Below, piece by piece: positions 52,842-64,000 of a DNA stretch of 64,000 bases. Both the position numbers and the translations under genes were made by a program. The first letter of the stretch is position 1. Every line of letters begins with the position of its first letter. A model generated the notes under the pieces. It was not told the origin of the DNA. It saw only the letters and a program-made list of their open reading frames with translations, and did no database searches. The stretch comes from Selaginella moellendorffii (lineage: Eukaryota; Streptophyta; Lycopodiopsida; Selaginellales; Selaginellaceae). The DNA lies in contig NW_003314278.1 of the NCBI RefSeq assembly GCF_000143415.4, forward strand, positions 2,295,604 through 2,359,603, read 5' to 3'.

Positions 52842-55800
52842 ATGACAATGCTGCTGGGGGGCGGCCCTAGTAGTATGTTCCTTGTCAAAAGGAATTTTTG
52901 TAAAGTAGTCCCGGGATTTAGGGTTTTGAGCAGCGGCAGGGTTCGGCTAGGCATGGAGGACGGCGCGCCAGAAGATCTGGAGCGCAAGAAGAAGAAGGAA
53001 GAGAAGGTATGCTTCCAGTTCTTCTCCTGGATTTGCTGCGGTGCGTGTTCTAAATCCGCGAGCGCTGGCGCTCGGCAGGCTAGGGAGAAGGAGCTCAAGA
53101 AGCTAAAAGCCGCGCAGAAGGCCGAGGCCAAGAAACTCGAAGCAAATGCCGCCAAGGTAGATTTTTCATGTCGATGTTTTAGATTTTGGTTCTCGTTTCT
53201 TTGAGCAGCAGGTGGAATCTAAGAAGGAGAAGAAAGGCAAGGAGTCTAACGACGATTTGCCCGATTCCAAAAATCCTTACACTCCTTCCGGCGAGAAGAA
53301 ACGCCTGGCGCCTGTGATGGCGCAGGGTTATAATCCGGCACTCGTGGAGGCATCGTAAGTTTGAAACTTCTTCGTGCATTCTTGTCTCTCAAATTGTTCT
53401 AAAGTTTATTTTTTTAAGGTGGTATGAGTACTGGGAGAAACAAGGTTTCTTTGTTGCCGATGCCAGCAGCCAAAAGCCCAAGTTTGTAATGGTAATACTT
53501 GTGCTTCATTCCATAGTTTCTAAACTACATTGTGTGCCAGGTAATACCACCACCAAACGTCACGGGTGTTTTGCATATTGGACACGCTCTGATGTGCGCT
53601 GTGGAGGTAATTATCCTTTTGTTTCTCATTCTATATTGACTTCTTTTCTCAGGATACTCTCACGCGATGGCGAAGAATGAAAGGATATGAGACTCTTTGG
53701 GTACCAGGAGTAGACCATGCTGGGATATCCACACAGGTACAATGCAAGTCCCATTGTTTTTAGCTTGTTCCTGAGGATCTTTCACAGGTGGTTGTAGAGA
53801 AGAAAATAATGCGGGAAAAGGGTTTGACGAGGCATGACGTAGGCAGGGAGGATTTTGTGAAAGAGGTATTTTTTTCACCGCTTTCCTGGACTATGCTAAG
53901 TGTTACTGCAGGTGTGGTCGTGGAAAGAACAACATGGAACTAGCATTTTCTCCCAGTTGCGGAAAATGGGAGCTTCTGTCGATTGGTCTCGAGAGGTAAG
54001 ATAGTTGCGGAAATATTGCTCTTAATGGAATGTGTGTTTTTTGCTAGTGCTTTACAATGGATGAGCCAAGATGCAAAGCTGTCGTAGAAGCATTCGTGCG
54101 GTTTCACAAGGATGGGCTTCTATACAGGTTTTTACTTTTTTCAAAGGTATGCCGCTATCTAATTTTGCGTTGCCTCAGAGATAATCGTCTCGTGAATTGG
54201 GATTGCGTTTTGAGAACAGCAATTTCAGACATAGAGGTAGTCTTCTTGTACTTGCTAAACTACACACTAAAGCAATGTTTTCAGGTGGATTATATTGATG
54301 TCGAAAAACGCACTCTCCGCAAAGTACCAGGATACAAGTCTACTGTCGAGTTTGGGGCCTTAACATCGTTCGCGTATCCTTTGGAAGACGGCAAAGGGGA
54401 GATCGTTGTGGCAACGACAAGACCAGAGACTATGCTAGGTGATTCGGCAGTGGCTGTCCATCCAGAGGATCCCAGATACTCGCATTTACACGGCAAGTTT
54501 GTTGTTCATCCTTTCAACGGGAGAAAGCTTCCAATCATTTGTGATGCGGTGCTGGTGGATATGAACTTTGGCACTGGAGCTGTGAAGGTAATTCTATGTG
54601 TTTCGTTTTCTTACACCCGGCTCTGTTTTTGTTTTGTTTTTACAGATCACCCCTGCACACGATCCGAATGACTTCCTTGTTGGAAAGAGGCACAACCTTC
54701 AGTTTATCAATATTCTCACTGACGATGGAAAGATTAACGGCAACGGAGGTCCAGATTTTCAGGGGATGATGCGTTTTGACGCTCGTGCTGCCGTGTTGAA
54801 GGCCTTGGAGGACAAAGTAAGGCAGAAACTTGCGGCAGAATGCTAAGGAATATCTAAATTCTTCTACGTGCAGGGTCTGTATAGGGGTGTGGCTGATAAT
54901 TCCATGAGGCTTGGTATTTGCTCTAGGACCGGCGATGTCGTGGAGCCGATGATCAAGCCTCAATGGTATGTTAGTTGCAAGGACATAGCTGCGAAAGCCT
55001 GCAACGCGGTGCGAACGAAAGAGCTTGAGATCATCCCGAGTCAATTTGAAGACACCTGGTTTCGGTAAGTTGAGATTTATTCTCTCATTTTAGCTTACTT
55101 GCTCATTTGCAGGTGGCTCGAAAACATTCGAGACTGGTGTGTTTCGCGACAGCTTTGGTGGGGGCATCAGATCCCAGCCTGGTATTGTACGTTTGAAGGT
55201 GACGAGCTAAAAGAAATGGGGGCATACAATGATCACTGGATTGTGGCTAGAAGCGAGACCGAGGCCAGAGTAGCAGCCGAGGAGAAATTTTCAGGAAAGA
55301 AAATAATCTCTTTCGAGCAGGACCCGGACGTGCTCGACACGTGGTTCTCGTCCGGACTGTTTCCTTTCTCTGTGTTGGGATGGCCAGAAGCTACGAAAGA
55401 TCTCCAAGCATTCTATCCGACGACATTGCTCGAAACGGGCCATGATATTCTCTTCTTCTGGGTTGCTCGCATGGTCATGATGGGAATTCAGCTCACGGGA
55501 GAAGTACCTTTCAAACAGGTAATTTTTGCGTGATTAAACTGGTTTTCATTCCCTCGTTTTCAGATTTTCTTGCATGCAATGGTCCGAGATGCTCATGGCC
55601 GTAAGATGTCCAAGTCCCTTGGCAACGTGATAGATCCACTGGATGTGATTCACGGTATAACATTGGACGGTCTCAAGGCAAAGTTGTCGCAAGGAAACCT
55701 GGATCCAGCCGAATACAAGACGGCTTTAGCCGGTTTGCAAAGCGACTTTCCTGAGGGAATTCCCGTTTGCGGAGCTGATGCTCTTCGTTTTGCTCTTGTG

Positions 55801-57096
55801 AACTACACTGCTCAGGTACGAGTTCAATTCTTCCCACAGGGGAAGTTTCTAAACTCCTTCCATTTGTGCGCAGTCCGAGAACATCAATTTGGACGTCCAG
55901 CGTGTGGCTGGCTACAGATACTGGTGCAACAAACTCTGGAATGCAATCCGATTTGCGATGCTGAACCTGGGTGACAACTTCATTCCCTCTGAAGAACTGA
56001 ATATTTCCGAGCTGCCGTGGAGCTGCAAGTGGATTCTTTCTGCTTTGAACGGAACCGTAGCTGCCGTGGATGGACATATGGAGAAATACGACTTGTCCGC
56101 AGCGTCATCGGCAATTTACTCTTGGTGGCAGTACGACCTTTGCGACGTGTTTATCGAGCTAACGAAGCCAACACTATCGAAAGGAGACTCAGAGGATGCC
56201 AAGAAGCTGACAAGAGATACTCTGTGGGTATGCCTGGAGAATGGACTACGGCTATTACATCCCTTCATGCCGTTCGTCACTGAAGAGCTGTGGCAGAGAC
56301 TGCCAAGAGCCCAGGAGGAGAACTCGTCGATCATGCTGGCTAGCTATCCAACGAGGAGGAAGGTACTCATTTGATCTTATCAAAGACGTCGTTGCTATAG
56401 AGTGTTTGCTCTTCCAGGACTTGGATAACGAAGCTGTCGACGCCGAAATGACTTTGATACTATCGACTGTGAAGGCTGTCCGAGCTCTTTGTGCGGCATG
56501 TCGCGTGCAACCAAAGCAAAAGTAAGATTTTTCATTTGCTATTTTGCTACTGAGTCGAAGGATTGTTGTCTCGTGTAGGCCGGGAGGTTTCATTGTCACA
56601 GGAGACGCAGAACTCTTCACAATGTTCACAGATCACTCGTCGGAGTTAGCAACACTGGCAAACCTTTCCAGCATGAATGTGAGTGGAAAGAGTTTCCTTG
56701 CGAAAGCTGGCCTCATCGTGATGCTTGCAGATATGCAACGATGTTGCGGAGCTACCAGCGGGCTGTGCGGTCACCATTGTGAACGACAAGGTATCGGCCT
56801 ATGTCATGCTCCAAGGCATCGTGGATCTCAGCTCGGAGCTCAGCAAGCTTCTCAAGCAGAAAGACGAGGAGTCGAAGTAAGTTCTTCAGAGGTTTCAAGC
56901 TATCATCGTCTCTTATTTGTCGGTGTGAAATCCTCGCAGGAAGATCGAAGTTTTCCAGAAGAAGATCTCGTCCCAGGTCTACAAGGACAAAGCCTCGGAG
57001 GAAGTCCAAGAGGCCGATCGTGCGAGACTCGCGAAGATGGTCGGAGAACTGGAGCTGAGAGTGGAGAGCATCCAGTTGCTACAAAAGCTGGTTTGA
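52842..57096 (+). CDS. VALRS: Valyl-tRNA synthetase
   Basis: Many exons, starting 52842-53006 and 53079-53156, ending at the stop at 57096; roughly 1000 aa. Class I signatures are intact: LHIGHAL of the HIGH motif near 53570, the editing domain with [13 protein letters not shown] and [41 protein letters not shown], and [10 protein letters not shown] near 55600. The anticodon-binding region ([27 protein letters not shown]) and a C-terminal coiled coil follow. It charges tRNA-Val and edits misacylated threonine. Two in-frame ATGs 111 bp apart bracket a basic, hydrophobic leader ([18 protein letters not shown]...) before [18 protein letters not shown], the layout that lets one gene serve mitochondria and cytosol. 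The first intron is 72 nt and open in frame. Confidence 0.93.
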
Positions 57097-57315
57097 TCGG
57101 GAAAACAATCGCTCCAAGTTTTGGAAGTTGGATCCAAAAGTTTTGAAAAAAAGAAAAACGTTGCTTTCATGCGCTGGTCCTCCGCAAGAGCGTTCATGTT
57201 TCAAGCAGGAAAGCTAGTTTGATTGGAACATCGAGTTTCACTACAAAATGCCGCTAGAAAGAAAAGATTCGCACACTAAAAAAGATGTGTCATTGATGGC
57301 CCGGTAAGCGTGTGG

Positions 57316-59634
57316 ATGGATCGAAAGAGCGTCAGCGCCCGAAAGATCATCCGGCAGCTGGCCAAGAATCCAGAGTTTGTAGCGAGCGGACTTCCATCGC
57401 CGCCGGCGGGATCTCCGCTGCCGCTCAGCGTCTCGCCGGCGGCGGACAGTCTAGGGGCATTCGCGTCCGCCGACGATGAGATCTCGTCACCAGGTAGCGT
57501 CAGTGTGCGTCTGTCGGAATTCATAGGAAGTAGGAGGAACCGAAGGGGGAGGAGGAATTCGCGGCCGATGAGCGATGAGAAGAACGAGGATCTTCGCGAT
57601 TTTGGGGAAGTATTTGTCCAGGATTTAGAGGAGGATAGAATTGTGGTAGACAGCGGTGCGAGCAGCAGCGGCAATGCGCATGGGATTTTTGCTAGTGATG
57701 ATACCGGGCGGCCCGAGCTCGAGGATTTGGAAACTATGATGCTGCGAAAACTTTTGGAGCAAGATAAGACGGAGGCGGCCAGTGCCATTGCTGATGACAA
57801 GATTTCTCAAAACAAGCAAGAACAAGACGACGAAGTAAGTTCTTTACTTTTCTTTTCTTTTCTCTTGCAGTTGGCTGATGTGAGGACGTAGATTTTGGCC
57901 TTGGAAGCTATCTATGAAGGAAGTTTCAAGCACCTGAGCAAGGAAAGCGATGGTGATCTTCGCTGCTTCATGGTAAAGTCTATCCTTTTGTTCTAGCTTG
58001 CTATATACTATCTCTTCGTGACAGATAGAGGTCACGCTGGAAGCCTTCGAGAGCATCGAGATTTCTATGGAACGTCCATTGCCTTCTTCTGGAGCAACTA
58101 ATCGGCACAGCTTTACGCTACAGTACCTCCCACCGATTCATCTGGCCTTCCTTCTTCCGAGCACATATCCATCACACTCTCGTCCACCTTTTGTACTTCA
58201 TGCTCAGTGGCTCTCTGCGGACAGGCTTATTCGCCTCAGCGATAAGCTGCTGGAGATTTGGGAGGATCAAAAGGGGGAGGTCGTGGTCTATCCCTGGACG
58301 GAGTTTCTCCACTCTCAAGCTTTGAGCGCCATTGGAGCCTTCGAGAAACTAGAGCTGGTTCAACAGCCGCTCAAGCTTCACGATCCAAGAGTTATCTCTG
58401 GATGCAACTCACTCGACGAGGATGCGCTCTCCCTTCTTCGCTACAACGAGGAGATGCAACTCAGTACGTTTCTCAGTTCCATCCATCTCTGCACCATTTG
58501 TTTCGAAGAATCCACTGGTGAGCATTCTTACGTTGAAGTTTTATTCTTCTTTGACGAAAAGGTCTCATTGCAGGAAGAGAATTTATAAAGCTTCCCTGCC
58601 AACATGCTTACTGCCGAAAATGCATGCAGCAGTACATGTCAGTTCACGTCACCGATGGCTCCATCAACAGCTTGAAGTGTCCGGATTGTAAGGGAGGCAT
58701 TCCACCATCTGCGCTGAAAGAGCTTCTTTCCGAGGAGGATTTTGAACGATGGGAGAAGCTGTGCCTGCAGAAAACGCTGGACGCGATGAGCGACATTGTC
58801 TACTGTCCTCGCTGTGGTGCAGCATGCATTGAAGAGGGAGATCATGACGCACAATGCAGCCGATGTTTCTTCAGTTTCTGTAGCCTCTGCAGAGCGGCAA
58901 GGCACGTCGGTCAGGAATGCCTCACTCCAGAGGCTCGCTTGTTAATCCTTCGCGTAAGTTTGACAATCTCCCTCTCTCTCTGGTGCCACCATCACATTTG
59001 TGTTACTCTACTCTTGCAGGATCGAGGTTCCCTTTCAGAAGACCAGCGGAAGCGGGAAGAAAACCTGGTGAACGAGCTCAAAAATCTCGACTTTGTCAAG
59101 AAGGACGCCAAACCGTGTCCAACGTGCGGCATGGCCATCTCCAAGTCCGCGGGCTGCAACAAAATGACTTGCTCCAACTGTGGTCAGTACTTTTGCTTCA
59201 AATGCGGGAAGCGGATCGATGGCTATCTTCACTTCAGGTGAAACTTCTTCGGTGGAGTCGAGCTTTCGAGTGACGAACTCTTTCTGGTTTTTGCAGCAAT
59301 TCGTGCACTCTTTTCGACGATGACGACAGAGGGGAGAATGCGCAGCTTTGGCAGCTGGTTCAGCAGCAGGAACAGCGTCAGCAGCAGCGGCAAGAAGCCA
59401 TAAGGTTTGGAAAGCCTTGTCCTTCGTGTGGCCAGCCAAACGTGAAGGTATCTCTCGTTGGTTATTTTCCTTCTTTCGATGTCTCGAGGATTCTGGCAGG
59501 TTGGAAACAACAATCACATATTTTGTATGAGCTGCCAAAACCATTACTGTGGCCAATGCCACAAATTAGTGCGAAAATCTTCGGAACACTTCGGGCCCAA
59601 CAAGTGTAAGCAGCACTCCGTCGAGCCCAGATGA
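57316..59634 (+). CDS. RWD/RING-between-RING E3 ubiquitin ligase (RNF14/ARA54-like)
   Basis: Seven exons, 57316-57834, 57892-57972, 58025-58517, 58574-58953, 59020-59237, 59297-59447 and 59500-59634, give 658 aa. After a low-complexity N-terminus comes an RWD domain (about 175-330; ILALEAIYEGSF, YLPPIHLAFLLPSTYPSHS). RING1 follows (about 380; LCTICFEESTG, LPCQHAYCRKCM), then IBR (VYCPRCGAACIEE, CSRCFFSFCSLC), and RING2 with PCPTCGMAISKSAGCNKMTC, where the Cys after SAG is the expected ubiquitin-thioester residue. A last Cys/His cluster (PCPSCGQPNVK, CMSCQNHYCGQCHKL) completes it. RBR ligases pass ubiquitin through this cysteine to substrates. The substrate is unknown; RNF14 relatives act on stalled translation in animals. 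The start is the first ATG in the open frame. Confidence 0.9.
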
Positions 59635-62519
59635 TTGAACGAACTCGCCAAAAACAAACATGAAGAGCTATGTTACAACCAAATGAGATTTGTCAAAAAT
59701 CTTCTTGGCCGGAGGAAGCTTATACGACTAAAATCTTCACGCATGGGTCACGTCCTTCAAGCTTCGCTTTTTAGAGGGCGAAGTTCCGTACAAGGATCCA
59801 GAAGAATATACTACTAATGTTTCGATCCGATGTAAGTCCTCCGTACGATCGTCCCACAAGCAACATCCCAAGCAACGACAAAGGAAGCGTTCTACAAAAG
59901 AAGCGGGCAAGGAAGATCGCCATAGCTCCACGGGAATTGTGCGAGAGTGTGTCTTCGGCAGTAAGCTCTAATCGAGTCCTCGCGAGCGAATGCGTCCAAT
60001 CAAGCCATCAGCGAACCTCTTCAATCGACCGACCGACCCGACGGAAACCACACGCGGGCAACGCCATGTCTTCAAATCTGCCGGACAGTCCAAGCAAGGA
60101 GAATCAACCAACACACAGCATCAAGACGCACATAGAAGCTCGTGTACAAGATCGAGAAGCACGAAGATGAGCAAGCCATCCACACCCTTTTGCGCTCCAC
60201 CTTCCTCCTGCGATCGCGGCACAATGGGAACAATGCCAAACGCAAGTTCAAGACCAAGATCTCAAAGAACAGGGGCTTCTTGCTGGCATCTCGAACGTCA
60301 CGTCCGAAACGTCTTCACGCCCGCAAGCTGCTCCCCACACCAAAGCGCGCCGACGCCATAGCCAAGCTTCCCACCAACGGCTCCACAATTTTAAAAACCA
60401 CTGCCCCCCTCAATCAAGAGCAGCTTGGAAAAATTGACTTGTCATCTTCACACAACACCGCCATGCGCTACCACCACTGCGGCATTGCCACGGCAAACGG
60501 CACGACCTCTTCACTCCAGCGATGGTTGCAACACCAGATGGAGCAATTTCACCACCCCGCCACAGCTTACCATTGAGAATTCTCGGGCAAATACATTAGC
60601 ACGACTAACGTCACTACACATCGAATATCTTCCTACCGCCCAGTGCCACCCAAGCATGCAAGACCAACACAAGAACAACTGAAAAATCAAGAAGCTCTCC
60701 TGCAAGATTGAAGCATGTCAAGTGCGATATCAAATAGACAAGATCAAAGAGCACCGTCTACGGGACCCGGTGGAGTTTGCGTTATGGTTCTCGGGGCTGC
60801 TGCTGGTAATAATGACCCAAAACAGGATTTTGGAGGCAAGATGAATGTAATCTTGTGAGATCGTGCTTGACATGCGAGACCAGCTTGCGGGCTTGAAGCG
60901 AGAGATGTAGTTGCATCCGAGGATTGACCACGTCCTCAAAGAGTGTCAAGACCATGAGCTAGTCCACTTCAGCTTCCTTAGCCAGCCGCAACACAAGCTC
61001 AACACAAGCTCCCGGCAAGACAAAGCCCTACAAGATTAATTGCCAGCTGCAACAAGACCTCATCCCAAGCTACACTGCTCATTGGCAACCAGATCTAGCA
61101 AGCCCACGCCTCTCACAACTTGGATGCTGTCCCTTGTCATGGGTTTTCACGAGACTTAAAGACACTATCTGATAGCAAATGTTTTGAAAACCGACGTCGA
61201 GTAATCTGGAGTAGCCAACATGGCGAAGTCATAAGATCATGCATACGAGCCTTTGCCAGCCAGGAAGTCGTGAAGCTCGCGTATGTGGCTCTGATCGGTC
61301 TATGGCGCTACTGTGAGAACATCTGCATGGACAGCGAAGCCGACACTTCGATTTTCTAGCCCGCAGCTGCGATGCAAGAACGGATTTTCTGGCGGCTTCG
61401 ATGAGACCTCCAAAGATGTGGCCATCCAGTCCGTCTTTGCGTCGAACAATTCTGAGGCAGTATCCTGGGACTGAGCAAGAGCTGGTCGAGAACCGGATTT
61501 TTCGAGCCGGAACGGGCCTGAAGAATCAAGGGATGATCAGCATCACAACCCGAGCTTGGACGACGCTCCGCGATGTGCTGTGGGCAATGGGAATCTTCCT
61601 TCAAGAGAAGACAACTCCCCAAGCAAAGAACGAAGTTGACACTGAACAAGATATCTTTAAACAACTAGTCCGGTCGGCTGATGTCCCTTCGTTGCTCGTC
61701 GGAAGCTCTTCCGCGGACAAAGCACAAGGGAGAAGGACTCTGGTCTAACACATGGCCACCATCACCTTCCTATTAGAGTTATGCTAAGTTGCTACTTAAG
61801 CTCAATTTGTCACCAACTAGCCAAAACCACAAGCCGAGACTACTCTTGCCGTCCAGTCCAACGCTGCGACACTATGCCAAAGTCAGGAGCGTAGAAGCTA
61901 TGGAACAAAGGACATGCAAGCTAAAACAAAAAAGAAAAGCAAAGGCCTAAGGGCAAGACGGAGTGCATCACTTCTAGAGCGACGAGTATGAAGACTTGAA
62001 GAAGCTGCACAAGACCGAGCTCAGGTTAGTGACGCTTGCGCAGAGCGCCCTTGACGAAAAGCTGAAACAATGGTAGCAAAGGATTGCGAAGAACTGAACC
62101 CGGCATGGACCAGACCCAACATTCAACGTGGAATTGGCACGCCATCGAAAGATGCCACATAGGAAGCCACAGGCTCATGATGGAGCTAGGTCGCTGCAAC
62201 AAAATTCCACGAAATCTACAAATCTGCCCGGTGTGCGCTGGAAAATAGAAACAGTAACACATGCACTCAAGCCTTGCCCTGCCTACATATCGACTGGGCC
62301 GAAGAAAGAAACACACTCAATTCGCCAACAAAGCAACAACTTCCCACCTCGCTCCATTATATGCGCTGCGCGCATTCAGAGGCCTCGAACGAGAGATGTA
62401 GGCAGGGCAAGTGCGAAGGAGAACGAGGACGATGAAGAAGCGGACGACGCAAACTTGCATCCATCCATCTCATGCTGCAAGATGAACAGCATATAGACGT
62501 GAAGTATAAAGGAGGTATT
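59635..62519. other. Intergenic; left third duplicated at the window end
   Basis: 59640-60690 is repeated, with deletions, at 63236-64000 (shared words GTGTCTTCGGCAGTAAGCTC, GCCACGGCAAACGGCACGAC, CACCCCGCCACAGCTTACCA). The rest (60.7-62.5 kb) has only short frames and no recognised product. The frames in the duplicated part differ by indels between copies, arguing against a conserved protein. Confidence 0.5.
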
Positions 62520-63236
62520 CCACCTTATAATGCTTCTTCAGAGCCGCAAGGCACTGTCAGGAATGCCTCACTCCAGAGGCTCGCTTGTTAATCCTTCGCG
62601 TAAGTTTGACAATCCCTCTCTTTGTTGCCACGGTCACATTTATATTACTCTAATTGCAGGCTCGACGCTCCCGAGTTTCAGAAGACCAGCGGAGGCGGGA
62701 AGAAAACCCGGTGAACGAGCTCAAAAATCTCGACTTTGTCAAGAAGGACGCCAAACCGTGTCCAACGTGCGGCATGGCCATCTCCAAGTCCGCGGGCTGC
62801 AACAAAATGACTTGCTCCAGCTGTGGTCAGTACTTTTGCTTCAAATGCGGGAAGCGGATCGATGGCTATCTTCACTTCGGGTGAAATTTCTTCGGAGTTT
62901 TTTGTGGAGTCGGGCTTTCGAGTGACGAACTCTTTCTGCTGGCTTGTGCACTCTTTTCGATGATAACGACAGAGGGGAGAATGCGGAGCTTTGGCAGCTG
63001 GTTTAGCAGCAGGACAAGAAGCCATAAGGTTTGAAAATCCTTGTCCTTCCTGTGGCGTCAAGGTATCTCTCGTTGGTTATTTTTCTGATTTCAATTTCTC
63101 AGGTTGAAAACAACAATCACATATTTCATATGAGCTGCCAAAACCATTACTGTGGCCAGTGACACCAAATAGTGCGAAAATCTTCGGAACACTTCGGGCC
63201 CAACAAGTGTAAGCAGCACTCCGTTGACCCCAGATG
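62520..63236 (+). pseudogene. Partial duplicate of the RBR E3 ligase gene (RING2 and 3' end)
   Basis: Matches the E3 gene from about 58696 onward, introns included. It retains a short piece of the RING1/IBR exon, skips most of it by deletion, and then keeps the whole RING2 exon (PCPTCGMAISKSAGCNKMTC intact). The following exon is shortened and the last exon has an altered GCCACAAATTAG-type region giving a frameshift and early end. No start, RWD or RING1 remains. Because introns are kept, it arose by segmental duplication rather than retrocopy. Confidence 0.85.
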
Positions 63237-64000
63237 ATAGTACGAACTCGCCAAAAACAAACATGTTACAAATGATCACCAGATTTGTCAAAAATCTTCT
63301 CGGCCGGACGAAGCTTATACGGGGACTTTGACGACTAAAATCTTCACGCATGGGTCTTTGATGTTGTGTGGTGTGAGCAAAGTTCCGTACAAGGATCCAT
63401 AAGAATATACTACTAATGTTTCGTACAAGCGCGAGCGTGATGTAAGTTCTCCGTACTCATGCCCCAAGCAACGAGAAAGGAAGCGTTCTACAAAAGAAGC
63501 GAACAAGGAAGATCGCCATAGCTCCACGGGAATTGGGCGAGAGTGTGTCTTCGGCAGTAAGCTCTAATCGAGTCCTCGCGAGCGAATGCGTCCAATCACA
63601 GCAATCGACCGACCGACCCGACGGAAATCACACTCGAGCAACGCCATGTCTTCAAATCTGCCAGGTCGCGTCTTCACGCCCGCAAGCTGCTCTCCACACC
63701 AAAGCGCAGCTACAAACAGCCGCTCAATCAAGCAACTTCAGAGCAGCTTGGAAAAATTAACTTGTCATCTTCACACAACATCGCCAACTGCGGCATTGCC
63801 ACGGCAAACGGCACGACCTCTTCACTCCCAGCGATGGTTGCAACGCCAGATGGAGCAATTTTACCACCCCGCCACAGCTTACCATTGAGAATTCTCCTAC
63901 CCAAAGCTCTTCACACGGCCATCACTTATCGCAGCTACGAGGGCAAATACATTAGCACTACTAACGTCACTACACATCGAATATCTTCCTACCGCCCATG
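63237..64000. repeat. Duplicated 3' flank of the RBR E3 gene, continuing past the window
   Basis: Collinear with 59640-60680 with several deletions (for example the stretch matching about 60080-60290 is mostly missing). It ends at the window edge in sequence still matching the original (ACGTCACTACACATCGAATA). Confidence 0.8.

Noticed and set aside
60142-60576. Possible basic protein gene downstream of the RBR E3
   Set aside because: The duplicate at 63.5-63.9 kb keeps the nucleotide similarity but not the frame (indels), so coding is unlikely.
1-64000. CRISPR arrays, bacterial operons, ribosome binding sites, rRNA genes
   Set aside because: The window is eukaryotic with spliced genes; no spaced direct-repeat arrays or rRNA sequence were seen.

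Overview
The window is a stretch of plant nuclear genome. Its genes have very short GT-AG introns (mostly 50-70 bp), tightly packed neighbours and three large intronless pentatricopeptide (PPR) genes, one with a full DYW domain and one made of uninterrupted 31-residue S-type repeats. With the chloroplast-directed enzymes and plant peptide-hormone genes, this fits a compact-genome lycophyte such as Selaginella. That species call is inference from gene style, not a database match.

Layout. At 0.3-1.4 kb lies a coiled-coil protein gene. From 1.4 to 13.9 kb is an AT-rich transposon island: a decayed Ty3/gypsy pol on the minus strand, inverted LTR-type ends at 2.25-2.53 and 7.34-7.61 kb, three copies of a long TGT...ACA repeat, and a GC-rich minisatellite inside one copy. 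At 14.0-18.5 kb are an S-repeat PPR gene, a dense TTGAC (W-box core) array at its 5' side, and a DUF3475/DUF668 (PSI1-like) gene. At 20.6-28.1 kb are three tandem BAT1-like amino-acid permease genes, each with the same 8-exon structure including a 19-nt microexon. At 28.3-30.8 kb is a PPR-DYW gene.

From 31 to 36.5 kb follow tRNA-Glu(UUC), the phylloquinone methyltransferase MENG, a coclaurine-N-methyltransferase-like gene, an OEP16-1-like envelope channel gene and tRNA-Cys(GCA). From 36.5 to 46 kb coding density is low, but the region holds two small secreted-peptide genes with unmistakable CLE motifs, HRVPSSPNPIQN and HLVPSGPDPLHN. From 46 to 59.6 kb the genes are packed again: a PPR gene, glutamine-dependent NAD synthetase (stop codons 10 bp apart, convergent), beta carbonic anhydrase, valyl-tRNA synthetase with two candidate starts, and an RWD/RING-between-RING E3 ligase. 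The last 4 kb contain a partial, decayed duplicate of the 3' end of that ligase gene and its flank, running off the window.

The genes do not form one pathway. Themes that recur are organelle function (PPRs, MENG, OEP16, carbonic anhydrase, possibly dual-targeted ValRS) and signalling (two CLE peptides, PSI1-like protein). Exon boundaries were read by eye from splice consensus, reading-frame continuity and remembered family conservation. For the BAT, MENG, CNMT-like, OEP16, carbonic anhydrase and RBR genes the summed exon lengths close to a multiple of three.
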